From: Streptomyces sp. NBC_00820
GTDB lineage: Bacteria > Actinomycetota > Actinomycetes > Streptomycetales > Streptomycetaceae
Direction: 5' to 3'
DNA length: 64,000 nucleotides
Assembly: GCF_036347055.1 (NCBI RefSeq)
Contig: NZ_CP108882.1
Location: forward strand, 1,488,001-1,552,000
Of this stretch, positions 60,713 through 64,000 are shown in pieces. Under the pieces are notes generated by a model. That model saw nothing but the letters and a program-made list of their open reading frames with translations. It was not told the origin of the DNA and searched no databases. The first letter of the stretch is position 1, and every line of letters begins with the position of its first letter. A program made the position numbers and the translations under genes.

Positions 60713-61423
60713 ATGGCGCAGTTGGAACACTTCACCACGCCCGTCGACGCGGTCCTGTCCCGTATGCGCGCGCTCGACGCGGAGCTGCCCGAGCGGGACG
60801 GGGTCGCCGTCTTCAACCGCGTCTATCTCACCGTCACCGGGGAGGTCGACCGGCGCCTGGACTCCGGGGAGTTCCCGGATCCGAGGGCGGCGGCAACGCT
60901 CGACGTACGGTTCGCCGAGCGGTACCTGGCCGCGGTCGACACGGCCGCGCGGGACCGCCGGCCGCCCGCCTGCTGGCGGCCCCTGTTCCAGCTCCGCCGC
61001 CATCCCGGTGTGCGTCCGCTGCAGTTCGCCCTGGCGGGCATCAACGCGCACGTCGGGCACGACCTGGCGCTCGCCGTGGTGGACGCCTGCCGCTCCCTCG
61101 GCTGCGAACCGGCGGACCTGGAGGACGAGTTCGACCGCGTGGGCGACCTCCTCGTCGCGCTGGAGGAACAGGTCCGCGAGGATCTGATGCCGGGCCCCGA
61201 CCTGCTCCAGCTCGCCGACCCGCTGACCCATCTGCTGGGATCCTGGAGTCTGGAGCGGGCCCGGGACGCCACCTGGGCGACGGCCCGCGCCCTGTGGGCC
61301 CTGCGCCACTGCGAGGACGTCGCCGAGGAGTTCACCGAGCGCCTGGACGCGGCGGTCGGCTTCGCGGGCCGGATGCTGCTCACCCCGCTCGGCGACCGAC
61401 CCGTCGCCGATCGCGCGCCGTAA
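60713..61423 (+). CDS. DUF5995 family protein
   Basis: This 236-residue soluble protein begins MAQLEHFTTPVDAVLSRMRALDAELPERDGVAVFNRVYLTVTGEV and contains ACWRPLFQLRRHPGVRPLQFALAGINAHVGHDLALAVVDAC, which I associate with DUF5995, an all-helical actinobacterial family of unknown activity. The conserved His and Asp residues in the GINAHVGHDL stretch hint at a metal or phosphate site. The ATG at 60713 follows CTTCCCCC, with no clear ribosome site. It lies 79 bases before the LLM oxidoreductase gene. Confidence 0.72.
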   Translation: MAQLEHFTTPVDAVLSRMRALDAELPERDGVAVFNRVYLTVTGEVDRRLDSGEFPDPRAAATLDVRFAERYLAAVDTAARDRRPPACWRPLFQLRRHPGVRPLQFALAGINAHVGHDLALAVVDACRSLGCEPADLEDEFDRVGDLLVALEEQVREDLMPGPDLLQLADPLTHLLGSWSLERARDATWATARALWALRHCEDVAEEFTERLDAAVGFAGRMLLTPLGDRPVADRAP

Positions 61424-61502
61424 GGGGAACCGCCGTACGGGGAACTGCCGTACGACCGTCCCGCGTTGAACCTGCGACCACCGATCGCGAAGGAGCAGCG
61501 GT

Positions 61503-62432
61503 ATGACGATCCGGCTCGGCCTCGGTCTCCCCCAGATGCGCCAGTACTCCCCCGGCCAGGACGTGCCCGACGTGGCACGCACGGCCGAACGAATCGGCTA
61601 CGACAGCCTGTGGGTCTTCGAACGGACCCTGTTCCCGGAGCCCGCGACCCAGGGGCTGTACGGCGTCGAGGGCCTTCCCTGGCCCGATCACTACCGGAAC
61701 GTGGCGGACCCGCTGGTCACACTCACCCTGGCCGCCGCGGCGACCGAGCGGGCCGAGCTGGGCTCCAGTGTGCTGGTGGCGCCGCTGCACCTGCCGTTCC
61801 AGCTCGCCAGGACCCTGGCCACGCTGGACGCGGCGAGCGGCGGCCGGGTGATCGCGGGCTTCGGCACGGGCTGGTCGCTGGACGAGTACGCGGCCTCGGG
61901 GGTCAGGCCGTTCGAGGAGCGCGGCGCGGTCCTGGACGAGACCATCGAGGTGTGCCGCGCGGTGTGGGGCCCCGATCCGGTCGTCCACGACGGCCCGATC
62001 AGCAAGATCGCCTCCGCCGTGGTCGGGCCGAAGCCCGCCCGGCCCATCCCGATCCTGCTGGCCGGGGGCAACGGCAGGGCCTGGCGCAGGCTGGTGGACC
62101 ACGCCGACGGCTGGCTCCCGGCAGGCATGGGAGCCGAGCGGCTCGCCGCCCAGTGGGGCCGGCTGCGGGAGATGGCCGAGGAGCGGGGCCGTACGCAGCC
62201 CATCCGCACGGTCCTGCGGGTGAACCTCGAACCGCGGGCGAAGCCGTACGACGGCGCCGACCGCCGGCCCTTCCAGGGGGACATGGAGCAGATCCTGGAG
62301 GACCTGGCGGAGCACGCGGCGCTCGGACTGGACGAGATGCTCGTCGATCTCCAGACGACCTCGCGGGACGCCCAGGAGCTGAAGGACGTCGCCGCCGAGG
62401 TGTTCGAGAGGGCGCGGGCGGCCGGGATCTGA
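61503..62432 (+). CDS. LLM-class F420-dependent oxidoreductase
   Basis: This 309-residue luciferase-like TIM-barrel enzyme starts MTIRLGLGLPQMRQYSPGQD. Family features are ARTAERIGYDSLWVFERTLF, LTLAAAATERAELGSSVLVAPLHLPFQLARTLATLDAASGGRVIAGFGTGWSLDEYAASGV and KPARPIPILLAGGNGRAWRRLVDHADGWLP, which resemble the F420-dependent subgroup rather than FMN monooxygenases. AAGGAG lies seven bases before the ATG. The substrate is unknown. It is followed by a 20-base tandem duplication and the amine oxidase gene. Confidence 0.88.
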   Translation: MTIRLGLGLPQMRQYSPGQDVPDVARTAERIGYDSLWVFERTLFPEPATQGLYGVEGLPWPDHYRNVADPLVTLTLAAAATERAELGSSVLVAPLHLPFQLARTLATLDAASGGRVIAGFGTGWSLDEYAASGVRPFEERGAVLDETIEVCRAVWGPDPVVHDGPISKIASAVVGPKPARPIPILLAGGNGRAWRRLVDHADGWLPAGMGAERLAAQWGRLREMAEERGRTQPIRTVLRVNLEPRAKPYDGADRRPFQGDMEQILEDLAEHAALGLDEMLVDLQTTSRDAQELKDVAAEVFERARAAGI

Positions 62433-62510
62433 CCGGCCCGGCCCCCACCGCGGCGCCGCCCCCACCGCGGCGCCGCGACCGGCCCCGCGCCGCGCCCGGC
62501 CCGGCCCGCC

Positions 62511-62550
62511 CGGTCAGTCCTCGGGCAGTTCGGTCAGTCCTCGGGCAGTT
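62511..62550. repeat. 20-bp tandem duplication across the amine oxidase stop codon
   Basis: The same 20 bases occur at 62511-62530 and 62531-62550. The second copy holds the last five codons and the stop of the minus-strand amine oxidase gene; the first copy lies just outside. An exact match implies a recent event. It does not change the protein. Confidence 0.8.
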
Positions 62551-64000
62551 CGACGGGGGCGATCTCGTCGTAGACGTCACCCGGGCCCGGGTTGGTCCGG
62601 TCGGTCTCGCCGCCGAAGTGGTGCATGACGCCCCAGACCGCGTTCAACGCGGTCTGGATCGCTCCCTCCGCCCAGCCGGCCGTCCAGGAGATGTCGTCGC
62701 CGGCGAGGAAGACGCCCCGCTTGTCCTCGGGCAGCCGGTCCTGCATGAAGTGCGTGAACAGGCGGCGCTGGTAGCGGTAGTGGCCGGGCAGGTTGGCCTT
62801 GAACGCGCCCATGAAGTAGGGCTCGTTCTCCCAGGAGACGGTCACCGGGTTGCCGATGATGTGCTTCCTGATGTCGACCTTCGGGTAGATCTCGCCGAGC
62901 GACTTGAGCATGACCTCCAGCCGCTCGTTCGCCGACAGAGGCAGCCACTTCAGGCTGTCGTCGCACCAGGTGTAGGACAGGCAGATGACGGCGGGCTTGT
63001 CCGGACCGTCGTCCAGCAGGTAGGTGCCGCGCGTCATACGGTCGGTGAGCGTCATCGACATGACGTCCCGGCCCGTCGGCTCTCCCTTGTCGTCGACGGC
63101 CTTGTCCAGCCAGAACGGCCGGTCGACCGGCACGAAGAGCTTGGAACTCTCCATGTAGTGGGTGCGCTCCATCGCCGTCCAGTGGTCGATGGGGAAGAGC
63201 GAGTCGTCGCAGGCGACCTTGGACAGCAGCATCCAGGACTGTGCGGTGAAGATGGCCGCCTGGTACGTACGGATGTCGCCGTTCGCGTCCGTCACGGTGA
63301 TCTGGTTGCCTGCGGTGCGGTTCAGCCGGGTCACGGCCGGGCGGGGCTCGCCTGCCACGTGCAGGGAGCTCAGCGAGGTGCCGTACGGCCAGTGGACGAT
63401 CTTCTCCGGCTCGCGCTCCCACAGGCGCAGCGGCAGTTGCTGCGAGCCGCCGACGATGCCGCGGTGGTGGTCGTCGGCCTCGGTGTAGACGACGCGCAGG
63501 ATCTCCAGGATGGAGTTGGGGAAGTCGGTGTCCCAGCCGCCGGTGCCGAAGCCGACCTGGCCGAAGATCTCGCGGTGCCGGAAGGACTTGAACGACTCCG
63601 ACTCGCAGAGGAAGCCGTAGAAGGTCTGGTCGTCGAGCTTCTCGACCAGCTTGGCCCAGATCTCGCGGATGCGCGGGACATCGCGCTCACGCATGGCGCG
63701 GTTCATGTCGGAGAAGTCGGCGCCCTCTTCGAGGCACCGGTTCCAGGCCTCGGCGACGTCACGGTAGACCTGGGGCAGATCCTCGACCGTCTCGGCGTAG
63801 TGCGACTCGCCCTTGAGGTCGACGACGGTCGAAGGGGTCGTCTCGGCAAGGGGGTTGGGGAAGGGCCTGGTCTCCAGACCGACCATGTCGATGTAGTGCT
63901 GGAGCGCGGTGGAGGAGGGCGGGAAGCGCATCGCGCCCATCTCGGCGGTCAGCGACTCGTCGCAGCCCTCGAAGCCGACCGTGCGCAGACGGCCGCCGAT
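62534..64000 (-). CDS. Flavin monoamine oxidase-like protein, 5' end missing
   Basis: This frame is open from the window end, giving about 488 C-terminal residues of an FAD-dependent amine oxidase. The first visible residues are IGGRLRTVGFEGCDESLTAEMGAMRFPPS, which correspond to the GGR and EMGAMRFP motifs after the FAD-binding N-terminus, so perhaps 50-100 residues are lost. The end has FLAGDDISWTAGWAEGAIQTALNAVWGVMHHFGG, the second FAD-binding region. It resembles L-amino acid or tryptophan 2-monooxygenase types. The gene converges on the LLM gene. A 20-bp duplication overlaps its last codons. Confidence 0.88.
   Translation of the reverse strand: MGGRLRTVGFEGCDESLTAEMGAMRFPPSSTALQHYIDMVGLETRPFPNPLAETTPSTVVDLKGESHYAETVEDLPQVYRDVAEAWNRCLEEGADFSDMNRAMRERDVPRIREIWAKLVEKLDDQTFYGFLCESESFKSFRHREIFGQVGFGTGGWDTDFPNSILEILRVVYTEADDHHRGIVGGSQQLPLRLWEREPEKIVHWPYGTSLSSLHVAGEPRPAVTRLNRTAGNQITVTDANGDIRTYQAAIFTAQSWMLLSKVACDDSLFPIDHWTAMERTHYMESSKLFVPVDRPFWLDKAVDDKGEPTGRDVMSMTLTDRMTRGTYLLDDGPDKPAVICLSYTWCDDSLKWLPLSANERLEVMLKSLGEIYPKVDIRKHIIGNPVTVSWENEPYFMGAFKANLPGHYRYQRRLFTHFMQDRLPEDKRGVFLAGDDISWTAGWAEGAIQTALNAVWGVMHHFGGETDRTNPGPGDVYDEIAPVELPED

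Noticed and set aside
57602..61582. Minus-strand open frame of over 1300 codons opposite the MFS, NCS2, DUF5995 and LLM genes
   Set aside because: The plus strand carries four recognisable protein families in the same place. The antisense translation is Arg/Asp/His-rich nonsense.

Overview
The window is high-GC actinobacterial DNA. It is almost certainly the chromosome of a Streptomyces: GTG starts and ATGA/GTGA stop-start overlaps are frequent, third codon positions are strongly GC, and the order rbpA - fxsA - ppm (dolichol-phosphate mannosyl synthase) - ... - CbxX-type AAA ATPase - CBS/CNNM pair - hisG - hisE - ribH - ribBA - pnuC-like - ribE matches the core-genome order I know from Streptomyces coelicolor. 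I see no rRNA, tRNA, CRISPR array, prophage or intact insertion sequence.

Layout. (1) 1-7572, plus strand: a six-gene catabolic operon for choline, glycine betaine and methylated glycines: a GcvT-domain protein (cut by the window edge), a covalent-flavin sarcosine/N-methyl amino acid oxidase, a Rieske oxygenase, betaine aldehyde dehydrogenase, an APC permease and a choline dehydrogenase-type GMC oxidoreductase. It ends in a 16-bp hairpin and a degenerate 13-bp repeat array. (2) 7685-14982, minus strand: a three-gene SMC-type condensin cassette with kleisin-like, small winged-helix-like and very large SMC-like ATPase genes. It resembles MukFEB or Wadjet JetABC but has no JetD-like nuclease beside it. 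(3) 15106-20712: a GntR regulator divergent from an MFS transporter, a DUF1445 protein and the 5-oxoprolinase genes pxpA, pxpB and pxpC, with a perfect 19-bp palindrome between the divergent starts. (4) 20843-26044: a broken GT4 glycosyltransferase, HEAT-repeat and ankyrin-repeat proteins, and a small membrane protein paired with an FtsK/Tra-like protein whose Walker A lysine is missing. (5) 26262-30725: a MocR regulator divergent from a YczE membrane protein, then glycerophosphodiesterase and an MFS protein.

(6) 30981-43736: rbpA behind a textbook sigma-R promoter, fxsA, ppm, an amidohydrolase, an Lrp regulator, small conserved proteins, acyl-CoA dehydrogenase, a TetR regulator, a Tat-exported C39-type peptidase, an APC permease and an unknown protein. 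(7) 43881-49504: a P-loop kinase-like protein, a candidate small RNA, a TPR-AAA+ (CbxX/EccA-like) protein and two overlapping CNNM/CorC paralogues. (8) 49778-54964, minus strand: an FMN riboswitch followed by ribE-ribM-ribBA-ribH and, with small gaps only, hisE, hisG and a PH-domain membrane protein. (9) 55101-64000: a chitinase-type promoter with direct repeats but no chitinase gene, an NAD(P)-binding protein, a ROK regulator divergent from an MFS transporter with an operator-like palindrome, an NCS2 nucleobase permease, a DUF5995 protein, an F420-type LLM oxidoreductase and a 5'-truncated flavin amine oxidase.

The strongest candidates for something new are the JetD-less condensin cassette with an LDN Walker B, the paired small-membrane/FtsK-like genes with a degenerate P-loop, and the orphan chitinase-type promoter. 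All functional calls rest on motifs and family memory. No database search was run.
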